A stretch of DNA of 64,000 nt from Brachionus plicatilis (lineage: Eukaryota > Rotifera > Eurotatoria > Ploima > Brachionidae): assembly GCA_010279815.1 (NCBI GenBank), contig QEOQ01000214.1:1-64000 (forward strand), given 5' to 3'. The notes under the pieces were generated by a model. That model was not told the DNA's origin. It did no database searches and worked only from the letters and a program-made list of their open reading frames with translations. Shown here one piece after another: positions 34,478-45,900 of the stretch. A program made the translations under genes and the position numbers. Position 1 is the first letter of the stretch; the number at the start of each line of letters is the position of its first letter.

Positions 34478-36236
34478 ATGGAATACTTGGGACAGACTGC
34501 TACAGCTTCTTACACTCATTTGGGCCGTAGACCGGAATCGGGTTCTTACTTGCCAGCAATCGGTCAGCAAGACATTAGGACAGGATCAGCGCCCCCATAC
34601 TCTGGACTGCTGTCAAAATCGGTCAATCTACCTTGGAGACCTTCAACCTACTACCGAAATTCACAAGTGCAGCATCCTTCATATTCATTGTACCGAGGCT
34701 CGGCTTCTGACACTGCAGGACCCCTTCATGCTGGCAACTACCTTTCCTCGGTGGATTCTGTAAAAGTGCCGCTCATCTTTCCAGCTGCCCGCAATGCTCT
34801 CTACACCAGATACACTCCTAAAGATTGGTACCAATCTCAAATGAACAATTACTTGGCTTCAGATAAAATTAGGAGTGCTGCGGAGCGCCTCAGGTCGGAC
34901 ACCCTAAGATTGGCTCGTGAAAAAGAAGATCTAGCTTTGAAAAATCAAAATGAGTCAGATAAGAAGCTTGGAGAGCGAATAAACGACATTGACTTTTGGA
35001 AGCAAGAGCTGGACAGAGAAAAGGACAAGATGTCAAAAAAAATCAACCAAGTCGACATGAAGCGAAGAGAAGTTGAAAAACAGCTCCATGACACCGAAAA
35101 TCAATTAAAAGTTGCTCAAGAGAATTTGTACGAAAGAGAAAAAAGACAAGGAATAGACATGGTGCATGACAATGTCGAAAGAGAACTAATTAGAGTAAAT
35201 TAAAAAAAAAAAAAAAAAAAAAATTTTTTTTGGTTTTAACAAAATTTTTATTAAAATTAGGAAGTTGACATAATAAAAAATGCTCAAAATAAATTGCGAA
35301 ACATGATGGAGAGACTTCACACTCAAAACTCACTGAACCGCTCTGCTTTGCATGAGATGGAATTGGACGCTGCGGACAAATTTAGAGCATTGTCTCTGGA
35401 CTCGGCTGCACAGCACATGTCTGTTTCCAGTCGAGGCCTTAATTTTCATTTGGGAATCGAGAATGTGGATAACACGTAAAACAGCCACAGTTCAAAGAAA
35501 TTAATTTTTAAATTTTAATTTTTTCAAAAAGGGTCTCTACACCTGACACTTGGGCAAAATTTACCGAGGACAATATTCGCCGATCGGCCAGTGAACGCGC
35601 TCAATCCGACGAGTTCATGAACATGGCTGACAACATACTGAAGGAAACAGCCAACGACATGTGGAATCAATACAACACAGTGAACGAGGCGTTTGAACAA
35701 AGAGTGAATGAATCAAATCAAGCAAAGGACAAAATTCAGAATCACCTAAGCGCGGTGAATTTTTTAAAAAATTTTTTTTTGCTTGGAAAATTTTTTTATT
35801 AAGTAAATTTTATTTTTATTCTAAGGTTATTCAAGAAATTTTCGATCTGGAAAAAAGCATCGAATTCATCAAAAAAACCATATTGGACAAAGAAGCTTAT
35901 TTGAGATTAGCTCAGTCGCGATTGGAGACAAGAACAAGAAGACCTGGTGTTGAGTTGGCGCGCGATCAGCCGATGCATCGTCTCGTCCAAGAAATTGAAG
36001 ATCTCCATTCGATGATTATGGACCTGAAAAATAAGCTTTCATTAGAAGAAAATGCCATTCAACATTTACTTCGTACCAAGGCTACTTTGGAGCATGACTT
36101 GTCCATAAAGAACAACTCATTGCACATTGACAAAGAACGCTGTCTTGGAAATCGCCGTACTTATCCCAGTATTCAGTCTGTTGGCTATCCAGCTACACAG
36201 CCGATGCCATACCAAAGCCAAGTGGTGGTCTACTAG
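34478..36236 (+). CDS. TEKT3: Tektin-3 (four exons)
   Basis: Exons are 34478-35194, 35261-35475, 35532-35754 and 35826-36236, with introns of 66, 56 and 71 bp in matching phases, for 521 residues. Tektins are coiled-coil filament proteins bound to doublet microtubules of cilia and flagella. Tektin-3 marks are the N-terminal SLPWRPSTYY-type motif (VNLPWRPSTYYRN), RYTPKDWY, LGERINDIDFWK and REKRQGIDMVHDNVE. Exon 3 has TWAKFTEDNIRRSASERA and NDMWNQYNTVN. Exon 4 has the tektin signature region RTRRPGVELARD, whose usual form is RPNVELCRD, so the signature cysteine is alanine here. It ends YPSIQSVGYPATQPMPYQSQ plus five residues, slightly longer than the mammalian protein (490). The polyA signal AATAAA is at about 36340. 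The 3' end is duplicated downstream. Confidence 0.95.
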
Positions 36237-36590
36237 GAAACTTTAGTTCAAATCATTAAAAATTATTGATTTTTTTTTAAATATAGATTTCTAGAAAATT
36301 TTTAAGAAATTATTTCTAAAATGAGACCGTCTTTTGGCAATAAATTCAACTAAATCGGACTTTTTTCTCTTTATCTCAAAAATAAATAATTAAATAATAT
36401 TAATTTTTTATATTTTTTTTTCTTATTTGAACAAGATGTGAGCAAGATAAATGAAAAAAACAAGGCAAACAAAATAAAGTATGGATACCATCTTTCAGAG
36501 ACATAAAATATATTTTTTCATGTATATAAATTTTTTTTACAGAATAACAAAAAAAAAGTTAAACAATAAATTTTTTTTTATTTTTTTTTT
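36220..36590 (+). repeat. Tektin-3 3' end, original of a tandem duplication
   Basis: The last codons (AGTGGTGGTCTACTAG) and the 3' UTR are repeated at 37251-37620 with high identity, including CGTCTTTTGGCAATAAATTC and TATGGATACCATCTTTC. Confidence 0.85.
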
Positions 36591-37250
36591 CAAGTTTTAA
36601 GGTTAATCAACAGGCTAGTGTCCTTATTTATTTAAAAGACTGATTAACTCTTCATTTATTTCATTTTAAAATAAATAATTCATTAAAATTCAATATGTCA
36701 AAATGTTTTTAATTCAAAAAAAGAAAAATTTAACTTATTTAATTAATTGATTTGTGAGAGTTTTTGTAAACCAATTTAAATTTATCAAAAATTTTAATTG
36801 ATTTAAGAAAAATTATATTTATACTATTAAAAAAAGATGTTTTGAACTGATCGAAGGATAAACATAAACGATAAATAAGAAAATTATTAATTAATTTTGG
36901 AAAAAATCATAAAAAGTTAGCTCTCCAAATTTTGTTCTTTGTTTTAGTTCAATTAAATTATTTTTATTTCTTAAATTATTTTTTAAGTTTCTTATTTTAT
37001 TTTCTTTTAAACTTTTTTTTAATAAAATAGGACCATTGTCCAGTTTAAAAATTTTGAAACCAAAGTTTAGGAGTCTAGATAAAAATCAGTGTTGGAACCC
37101 AAATTATCCATATTTCTCAAGAAAATTATTTATATCGTTGTGATCAAAATTTGAAAAGTCAAATTTAAAAGTTTAAACAAGATAGAATAAAATAGATTAA
37201 ATAGTTTCTTAGTTGTTGATTTTGGAAAATATATAACTAGCGTTAGCGCA

Positions 37251-37620
37251 AAGTGGTGGTCTACTAGGAAATTTTAGTTCAAATCATTAAAAATTATTGA
37301 TTTTTTTTAAATAGAAAATTTTTAAGAAATTATTTCTAAAATGAAACCGTCTTTTGGCAATAAATTCAACCAAATCGGACTTTTTTCTCTTTATCTCAAC
37401 AATAAATGATTAAATATTATAGATTTAAAAATTTTTTTTTTCTTATTTGTACAATATGTGAGCAAGATAAATAAATAAACAAGGAAAACAAAATAAAGTA
37501 TGGATACCATCTTTCGGAGGCAAAAATATATTTTTTCATGTATTTAAATTTTTTTGTACAGAATAACAAAAAAAAAGCTAAGCAAAAATTTTTTTATTTA
37601 TTTAGTTAAAAATTGTTTAT
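37251..37620 (+). pseudogene. Duplicated tektin-3 3' end
   Basis: The copy starts abruptly inside the final codons (AAGTGGTGGTCTACTAG). No upstream tektin coding sequence lies before it. The polyadenylation region is included, so it could act as a second 3' end signal for the gene. Confidence 0.8.
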
Positions 37621-37889
37621 TCAATAAACAATGCTTACTAAGCATTAAAATTTAAAAAATAATCATAATTGCTTTAGAATCTGTCGTGATAGAAAAAATT
37701 CTTCACGTAAATATTTTCAAAATGAGCATACAAACACACAGTTGAGTCGATTGAGACGCAAATCTAGGCTGGTTCTATTAAAAGGACTATGGAAAACCAA
37801 AACTTTTAATTTAAAATTTAAAATAAAACACAAAATTATAAAAACTAATTGGATAAACTGAAAAAAACTTTGATTTTTGATTCCATCTA

Positions 37890-38110
37890 TTGAATGGAGG
37901 CTATGAGTTTGAAAACTGAATTTATCTCTTTGCTGCAGTCTTCTTTGCTTTTCATAAAATATTCTCTAGCTGAATTTAGTCCTTGAATTGCTTTTTTTTT
38001 TGCTTATAAACTCTGTTTTTATTAATTGCTGGATCTGCTTGATCTGTTGTTCTCTGGGAAGAATTCCATTTTACCATTAGAAATGTCTTCTTGTTTGTGA
38101 CCATAAATAA
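37890..38110 (-). pseudogene. pogo/Tigger transposase C-terminal relic
   Basis: On the minus strand it reads TEFISKKKAIQGLNSAREYF then MKSKEDCSKEINSVFKLIAS, closely matching the remnant at 6713-7180. No inverted repeats are seen around it. Confidence 0.75.
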
Positions 38111-38417
38111 AAGCTATATGAAAGCTCTTAATTCTTGATCAAAAAAGTTCATTAATCAAATTACTATTAAAATAAGGATGGGATTTAATCGAGCTAAATA
38201 ATTTCACTTTTGCTCCCAATTTAATTTAATTAAGCTCCAATATAATTCACTCGAGCTCTTAAATAATTAATTTTTAAAACTAACTAACCTAGACGTGCAC
38301 ATAATAAATTATTGTTCTGAAATTAAAAACATGATCTCTGAGATGTTTAACCCTGATCTTTAAATTAAATTTAAAGAGTTGTGTTTGAGGAAATGTAAAA
38401 TTTTTGTACAAAAATTA

Positions 38418-38689
38418 CAGTGCAAAAAGTAGAAACTTTATAATTTTTTCACTAATTGTGCAAAAATGATTCTGCAAAAAGTACAATATTGTACAAATTT
38501 GTACATAAGAATTCCAAGCAATTTATTGCAAAGTTTAATCAAGTATTTTTTGATGGTGTGCATTTTACAGAAAATTGCAGAATTTTTTCAGAGCTTGGAA
38601 TTCTTTTGTGTAAATTTGTACAATATTGTACTTTTTGCAGAATCATTTTTTCACTTTTAGAAAAAAAAAAGTTTTTACTTTTTGCACAG
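38418..38689. mobile_element. 272-bp TA-flanked MITE
   Basis: The ends are CAGTGCAAAAAGTAGAAAC and the near-inverse GTTTTTACTTTTTGCACAG, with TA on both sides. A second inner pair, TGATTCTGCAAAAAGTACAA then TATTGTACAAATTTG, is mirrored at 38604-38650. ORFs on it are shadows of the palindrome. Confidence 0.75.
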
Positions 38690-38895
38690 TAATTTTTTTA
38701 CTAAAATTTCACATTGCTCTGTTATATAATGTTCACAATATTATTTATATCGAGCTCTTGTTAAATAAAGTAAAAAACCTACGTTTAATTTTCTTTAATG
38801 TTTTATTTTAATTTATTTTACTTTTATTTTATTTTACTTTAAATTTTTTTTTTTTTTTCTATTTTTTCATTACTTTTTGACCCTTTTTTAATTTG

Positions 38896-38965
38896 GGTGA
38901 AGGAGCTTTAGCTCGGCACAGATAAAACAAATAAATAAAATAAATAACAATTCATCGCCTCGTCT
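38896..38965 (+). repeat. Truncated LINE 3' end
   Basis: GTGAAGGAGCTTTAGCTCGG and CACAG are followed by AAATAAATAAAATAAATAA. This is the conserved hairpin plus tail of the LINE at 62.2-63.65 kb, dispersed as a dead-on-arrival copy. Confidence 0.65.
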
Positions 38966-39017
38966 TTCTTGTAAATAAATTTTCCTTATCAATATTCTTA
39001 TATTTGATATTCTAAAA

Positions 39018-39142
39018 ATGAATAATCAAGAACTTGAATTAGAATGTTTTCCTGTTCACAACTCACAGTTGCCTGCAGTAAATGAAGACCAAGAAAATGA
39101 GCCAACACAGAGAGAAAGTTCAAATCTTGGGTTTTTAAAATT
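39018..39142 (+). other. Short coding-like stretch, unrecognised
   Basis: An ATG frame MNNQELELECFPVHNSQLPA..NEDQENEPTQRESSNL with better composition than its surroundings ends within 42 codons. Further GC-richer pieces lie at 39170-39430 and 40040-40250 but no frame stays open. Probably a decayed transposon ORF. Confidence 0.25.
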
Positions 39143-40700
39143 TTAGTCTTATAAAATATAAAATTATAGGAAGTTCAGCCTTTTCTCTAATCTGAAAAAA
39201 TATGGTTCAAGCATAAGCCAAGTTAAACCGAAAACGGCCTACGTTACGTGGATCATTGTTATTCAGTAAAGCGACGTGGTTCACAGTGTTTTGCAGCAAT
39301 CCTGTTGAACTATCACAATACTAACACCAACTTTCAAGACCATAAACGAACACAATCACATGAATACCGAAAAAGATCATCCAACACATCCAAAAACTTC
39401 ACAATACCACTTGCCCAGAATTGGTAATTCCAAAAAAGATTCAGCTAAAAGACTAGTTGGTTAAAAGAAAAGCAAAAAATGGAAATAATAGCTTGTCGCT
39501 CGCTTTTATTAAAATAATATTTAATAAATATTATTTATTAAAAGTCATATTAAAAATAAAAAATTTGAGTGATCATATTAATAAACTTAGGAGAAAACTT
39601 TTAATTTTTTTCAATGCACGTTTAGTAATTATTTCGGAGCATATAATTTTTCATTTTTACTTTTTTTCATCGCCTAGTTTGACGTAATATCTGAAAAAAC
39701 TTAAAAAAATTAAAATAAATTTAGAGAAAAAGATCGAATAAAATTATTAAATTATTGTTTATATTTTCTTGATCTCGAGCAGTGATTGCTCTAATAAATG
39801 AGATCTAAAACTTACTGAAATATATTAGGTTTGAACAGCAAAAGACTAAACACACATTTTTTTATTAGTTTAGCTAATCAAAAATTTTTCTAAAAAAACA
39901 TTTTTAATAAAAACAGAGTTTTTTATTTTCTTTTCAAAAGAAACCTTAATTTCCGATAAGAAAACTTAAGTTAGAATAATAATTAAGTTAGAAAAATTTA
40001 CTTTATAATGTTTTAGAATTTAATTTTTTAAATCATGTTCCGATCCCTAGGTTCCGTGATGCAAAAAGTTTCGGAAGCGTTATTCAGTATTTAAGGTTCC
40101 AAAAAGACCGGATCCGAGTTTTAGGGGGCAACCCTCAAACAACTACTGAAAAAATTTTCTCTGATGCTCCAATATGCAGCTCAACTTTAATAAATGAAGT
40201 TGCTATTGTGAAGAACCTCAAGAAATTGAAAAGTTATGACATGCAATTACAAATGAAAATAATTTTTAGTGTTAACAATAATAAATTTTTTTTTTATTTT
40301 TTTATTTTTAAGATAAAGTATGGTAATTGTAATTGTAATTTGAAAATTGACTAAAAAATTAATTACTAATTATTTGCTTGATAGATAAAAACAAATTATG
40401 AAAATTAAACTTAAAATTTAAAAAAACGAATTTTTTGTTCATAATTTATTTAATAGTTTTGCATCAAAATTGAAAAGCTTACTAATATTAAATTACTTTA
40501 AAAAATTAAAACTTTATTTTGTTCCAAAACCTTTAAACAAAATGAATGAAGAGGATTCAAATCATTCTCTATTTAGACTTCGATCACCTTTTTTTAAGAA
40601 AATTAATTAATTAATTGCGTGAGGATATTCTTCATAGAGATTGATTATTTTTTTATTTTCTTATTATATTCATTCAGTTATATTTTTAAACACCCGAGCG

Positions 40701-40821
40701 GATCAATAGTGGCTGATCGATCGCTTCGTTCGCGATCCGATCTAGCAAAATTTGTGCTCACCGATCAGATCGCCAAGCTATCGGAAAATTAAAGATCATG
40801 AGCGGCGATCATCCCTCGATC
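40701..40821. repeat. GATC-dense block
   Basis: About ten GATC tetramers occur in 120 bp (for example CTGATCGATCGC, CGCGATCCGATCT, CCGATCAGATCGCC, CTCGATCGCC) in otherwise AT-rich DNA. It lies about 230 bp before the degenerate Merlin-like fragment and may be part of that element. Confidence 0.5.
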
Positions 40822-41046
40822 GCCAACACATCAGTTCAAATATTCAACAATTTCTATTTTATCCCTTTTTTCACTTATAAATTGACAATTCTTTCAAAAT
40901 TTAAAATTTTTTGAAAATTCTCTTTAATTTATAATTCAATAAAATACATGTAATAAAATACTCTTACAACTAAAAATTTTCAACTTAAGCTAATAACCAA
41001 AATAATAAGCTTAAATTTTAAATATTTAAAATTTTGATAAAATAAA

Positions 41047-41460
41047 ATGAACGCAGAAGAAGATGAAAAATTTCTTGAAAAAATGAAATAACTTGATCTT
41101 GTATTCCGGTATCAATTTTGTAAAAAGAATCTTATAAGTCAAAAGTACAACCGATGAAAATTGACACAAGAAAAAGAAGCAAGGAGAATGAAAGAGTTTT
41201 ATTAGTTTACCTTTGCAGTAGATGTGGTACTTTTAAATCGGTTTTAAATATTAATAAATTTTGATCACTAACAATTTTTTGATTACATAATTAAAAAAAT
41301 TGATCACAAAAATATATTTAATTTTTTGTTCATATGATACTGATCACCAAATTGGTGATCAGCGGTTTTGTGATCAAAATATTCACCAAACCGACATGGT
41401 ACCATTGATCACATTTTTTTGTGAACATTTGATCACATTGTCGACATGATCTGCTAAGTC
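41047..41460 (+). pseudogene. Degenerate Merlin-like transposase N-terminus with GATCAC repeats
   Basis: Broken frames read MNAEEDEKFLEKMK, LDLVFRYQFCKKN and VLLVYLCSRCGTFKSVLN. The last aligns with LLYWRCSACGRSKTAFD of the element at 1211-3720, a zinc-ribbon CxxC. Downstream (41256-41455) lie repeated TTGATCACA/TGATCAC units and a palindrome TGATCACCAAATTGGTGATC. These are laid out like the GATAAC array and palindromes of the intact element but with C in place of A. No DDE core remains. Confidence 0.5.
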
Positions 41461-42329
41461 ATCAATTAATTTAAGTTAAAAGTTTTAAATGAATATGACT
41501 TTTCTTTTTGGCAGATATAAGGAAAAGTAAATAGATTCTAAAATATTTTAAGTAATTAAAAAAAGTAAAATTTTAGTCATTTTTTCAGCCAACTTTTGAA
41601 CGATAGGACATAAAAAAAATGATAAAGAGCTCATTTTAATCCTTCTTATTGCTCTTTAATGTTAGGAACTGAACATAAATATTTTCTTCATAAAAATAAG
41701 AGGACATGCATGATTCATAGGTAAAGGTGTTCAAGATGACCTTTTTTTTTCAGTAAACCATGAGACATATAGATTTTTTAATTTTCTTAATTTTTAAAGT
41801 CTATTAAATAATTGTAAAAAATTCGATTAAAACAGAAAGAACACATTCTCTTTTGGATATTCATTATTACATTAAGAATTTTTATAAAATCCTTAGATAA
41901 AAATGCCACACTAAAGACTACCTATTTTGTCCTATGGCTTTTTTTTTTTAAATTTAATAAGCTTTTCAACAAAACCATCAGCTAAGCTCTTGGAATTTTG
42001 CTTGAGTCTATTAAATCAATTTCTTCTTTCTTAAAACGATTAACTTGCAGATGCGAAAAACAAGTTCTACATTGATTAGGTATAAAAATATTTTTATCAA
42101 TCATTGCTTGTACTCTCGCTTCGGGGAGATAATATAAAGTTTTTGGTATGAATTTCATATAAAATATACAATGTATCGCTTATGATGAGAGCTATGCAAT
42201 GAGAGCTATACGATTTTGGTAAATCGACTAGAACAAATTCAAATATAACATTCGAATCTGTTTGTACCATTTTGTCTACTTTGACATTTTGATTTGAATT
42301 AATAAACATAATAAACACAAATAAAATCG

Positions 42330-42482
42330 TTAAACTATATTTCGATTTCAGGTTTAAATCGATTTGCCTTTTCAAGATCCTCAATACTTTGAATTGAAAA
42401 ATAATAACTTTTTCGGAGGTCTTTAAATGGTTTTCCAAACTTTGCACTTTTAGCATTGTTTTGGTTCGAACTGTCTGACATT
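42330..42482 (-). other. Short unrecognised minus-strand ORF
   Basis: A frame starting MSDSSNQNNAKSAKFGKPF and reading KDLRKSYYFSIQSIEDLEKA stays open for about 48 codons. It overlaps a longer AT-driven frame (42097-42456) in another phase. A divergent plus-strand frame lies at 42599-42913 (KIGGEVNIQMLHSLLCEIWR). Neither matches a family I know. They may be ends of a decayed transposon. Confidence 0.3.
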
Positions 42483-42985
42483 TTTAAGCTCGGTTTTTAA
42501 ACTTGTTTTATTTTAAATAAAATTAAAGAAGCCTTCTTTAATTTCAAATAATTTTCATTAACTGTAAGTCATGTGATCATTAATTCAATTTTTTAAATTT
42601 GCAACTTATGATTTTAAAAAATGCTTTTTCGACATTTAAAGAAAAAATTTTGAGGAAATTTTTTTGTCGTCGAAAACTCACCATTCGGCTTGTTTTTTAT
42701 CCCATGTATGAAAATATGAAAAGAAAATTTGAAAAATTGGCTCAGAAAATTGGGGGCGAAGTTAATATACAAATGTTGCACAGTCTCCTTTGTGAAATTT
42801 GGCGTCTAATTCCTAATAGAAAATACTCAAACAAATTATGCCAGATACAAAAAACGCATTTTTGGGTAATTTTAATAAGTAAAGGAATTAAGCAGCAATT
42901 TATTTTTTATTAAAGAAAAAATATAAAATTAATTGATTAATGAAAGAATGCTAAAATTTTTTATTAAAATTTCAAATACATTTTT

Positions 42986-45900
42986 TTAGTCAGTCATATT
43001 TCTGTCAATATAATCATCTAGTTTAGATATTGAATTTTCTAGTGAAGTGAAATCCTCTACATAATTGAGGCCAATATTAATTTGTGTCGGTGACAATATT
43101 CTATCACTCTTCTTTATAAAACTGGCAATCACTTGAACCTTTTGCTTAAAATAAAAATACAAAAGTGAATTATTATTTTGTTTGATGGCATTTTTTCTCA
43201 CAAAATCAAAGCTTTGACTCAATAGAGTAATTAGAATATTGACAAGTATAAAGACTAGTATTGTATAGAAAACAACATAGACTAGAAATTTTAATGGTTG
43301 GTCGGTTTGACTGTGGACTAGTCTTGGCAAGCGATTCAAAATCATGCCAAAAGTTGTCTCAAAAGTTCCTACAATTGTTGAAAATTCGGCTGATCTTTCG
43401 TTCTCCATCAAGTAAATCAATTGTACAAATGCGAGCCAAATTAAAACAAACAAAATGGTAAAGTGTACCAGCTCTTTGGCACAGAGACTTATAGAATCCA
43501 TGAAAATTTGTATAGTCTTATTGGTTTTTAATAGTCTGAGAAATTGGAGAGTGCCAAAAAAAGTCAAAAAACCAAACAAACCATCGAGCACATCGCTCAA
43601 ATGAGTCAATAGATCTAGGCGAATTATCCAATTTTTGGCCTTGATCTTGCCAAAAAACGTGTCTTTTGCGTAAAGTCTGTGCACATAGATGAAAAAAGCA
43701 GTCCACGAGAACACCACTATGAGCCAATTGACATAGTTCCAGAATTGTTTAAAATAGGCCACTTTTAATTTGAGAATGGTGCGGATTTGTTTGACCATTA
43801 GAATACAAATGGCCAGCATGTAAAGTAGATTAAGAGTGACAATGAGGTACTTTGCCGAGTTGTCCGACTCGTACAAAACAACAGGTTTGAACTGAGTGGA
43901 CTTGAGGACAAGACCCGTTGGCAATAGCTCAAAAAGAATGGTGCACTAAGCAAAAATATTTAGATTGGCATTGAATAAAGAAAATTCCACAAACACTGCT
44001 CTGGTTTGAGCGTCCAGCCAGCCCAGAGTTTCCAAACTGGACACATCACTCTGCAATTCTTGGATATTAAATTGGCCAGAATCAATTGTGTACAGATAGC
44101 CGCCGCCAAAGTAAGTGGAATACTTTCCAATGTAGGGAAAAGAGCCTATGTCCAGCGAATGCTTGTACTCAAATGAATGAGACAAATTGGCATAGTGAGC
44201 CAAAAGATTAGTGTGGTTTTTTTTCGACCACGACAAGTTGTAAGAATTGCGGTCTTGGTTGATTAGGCCAAAGTCGTGAGAGCACTCAGTTAGTTTAAGA
44301 TGAGTTGAACATTTTTCTTTGCGCACTCGCAGTTGTCTGATGACAGACTTTCCGAGTTTGTAAGAAACTCGGTCGATCAGGTACTCTGATCGAGTGAGTG
44401 TTGGCAAAAAGTCAAATTTTATCCAAGCATAAATGTCACTTATTCTAGTCACACTTCTATCCAAAGAACCAACTCCAAATGTTTTTTCAAGACTGCTTTT
44501 GTACGCAAACAAATTGGAGTTTTTGTTGCCAAAAGAAACAAAAAATAAAAGAAACAAAAATAAAGTGTAGACCAAAATTTGTTTGAGTATTAGCTTGGCT
44601 TTTTTTTGTTTGGCATACATTTCCTTGACAAACTGTAGGTCTGGGTTTTCTTTAGGCAAACTGGTTAATGTTTTGTTTTTAGTCAATTGATTTGGTTGAC
44701 TGGCTTCCAATTGTAGATCGTCATTGTCATCGAAATTGGTAAAATTGTCTATTTGGCGAAATATGAGCGCCAGGAGAAAAGTCAGCGCTGCCACTTGAAT
44801 TGGCTGCGTTAGCAGAAATGATGTGAGTATGGAAATTAGAAAAGAAGTGAGCCATTTGGAAACTTTTTGGTCGCCAAATGAAATGGCTTTTATAATGATA
44901 AAAAAGAGGCTAATTGCAGTAAAGATGAAGGAGAGAGTGTAGGCAAATATTTTGCACCACCATGGCAAAAGAAAATTTTTTCTTTTTTTTGTCGTTTTGT
45001 TGTTCTTGAATTTTGAGTTGGTTTTTTGAATTGTTTGTTTGAGCACTTGGGCCCTGTTTTGCCTGGCTTTTGAACGCCTAAATAGCTGAATTAAGAGAAA
45101 ACTCGGTGGCAAGCAGATCAAATTCATCATTATTCCAATGCCGATCTGCTGAGCGCTTAGTGAAAACGGACCGAATTCAATTCCGGCTTTTTTTGGCTCA
45201 TTTTGCATGTCATAGTAAATGATGTTTGCCAGCATTGTTATAAACAAGAGGACAAATGCACAGGTTAGACGATCTAGTCGCGTGAAAGTGCTCAAGGTTG
45301 GCCTGGCAAAAATCGAGAACCACAAGTGACCATCGCTTAGACGGTCTTTAGTTTGTCTTTTGATCATTGTGCTCAGCATTTGCCTTTCGTTAAAGTTGGC
45401 CAGGTTCAAATTTCGCTCAATCAAGCCATCTTCCTTGTCTACAGCCAGCCTTTGTATTTAAAATTTAACAAAAGTTATAAGAAATTTAAGTTTTACTTTT
45501 GGCTAACTTTTTTTAATTTTTAGAAAACTGGAAATTTTTTCATCAGAAAAAAGACTTTTAATTGGAGAAATTTTTTTTATTTTTCAGAAAAAAGCAAATT
45601 TTATTTTTAAAAATTAGTTTTGTTAAATTCTGTTAATAAGAACAGAACAAAAAGATTAAAAATTGAATAATTTTTTTTTCTACAAGTTCATAAGATATAT
45701 CTATAATTGATGAAAATGTGAATGTTGGACGAGGTAAAAAAAAAAACATATTAAAAGATATAGTTAAAAAAAATGTAAAGAGAAATTTGAAAAAATAATT
45801 TTTGAAAAAGACAGTAAAAACATAAAATTATGTAATGTTAGTTTTTTTTAAATAAAATAGATAAATAGATAAATGTTTTATTCTCATTTTTACTTATGTT

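Noticed and set aside
38456..38811. Three overlapping plus-strand ORFs
   Set aside because: Products of the two arms of the MITE at 38418-38689.
42986..45449. Two separate channel genes split at the TAG
   Set aside because: Both parts are in the same frame, adjacent, and together form one polycystin TOP domain plus S2-S6.
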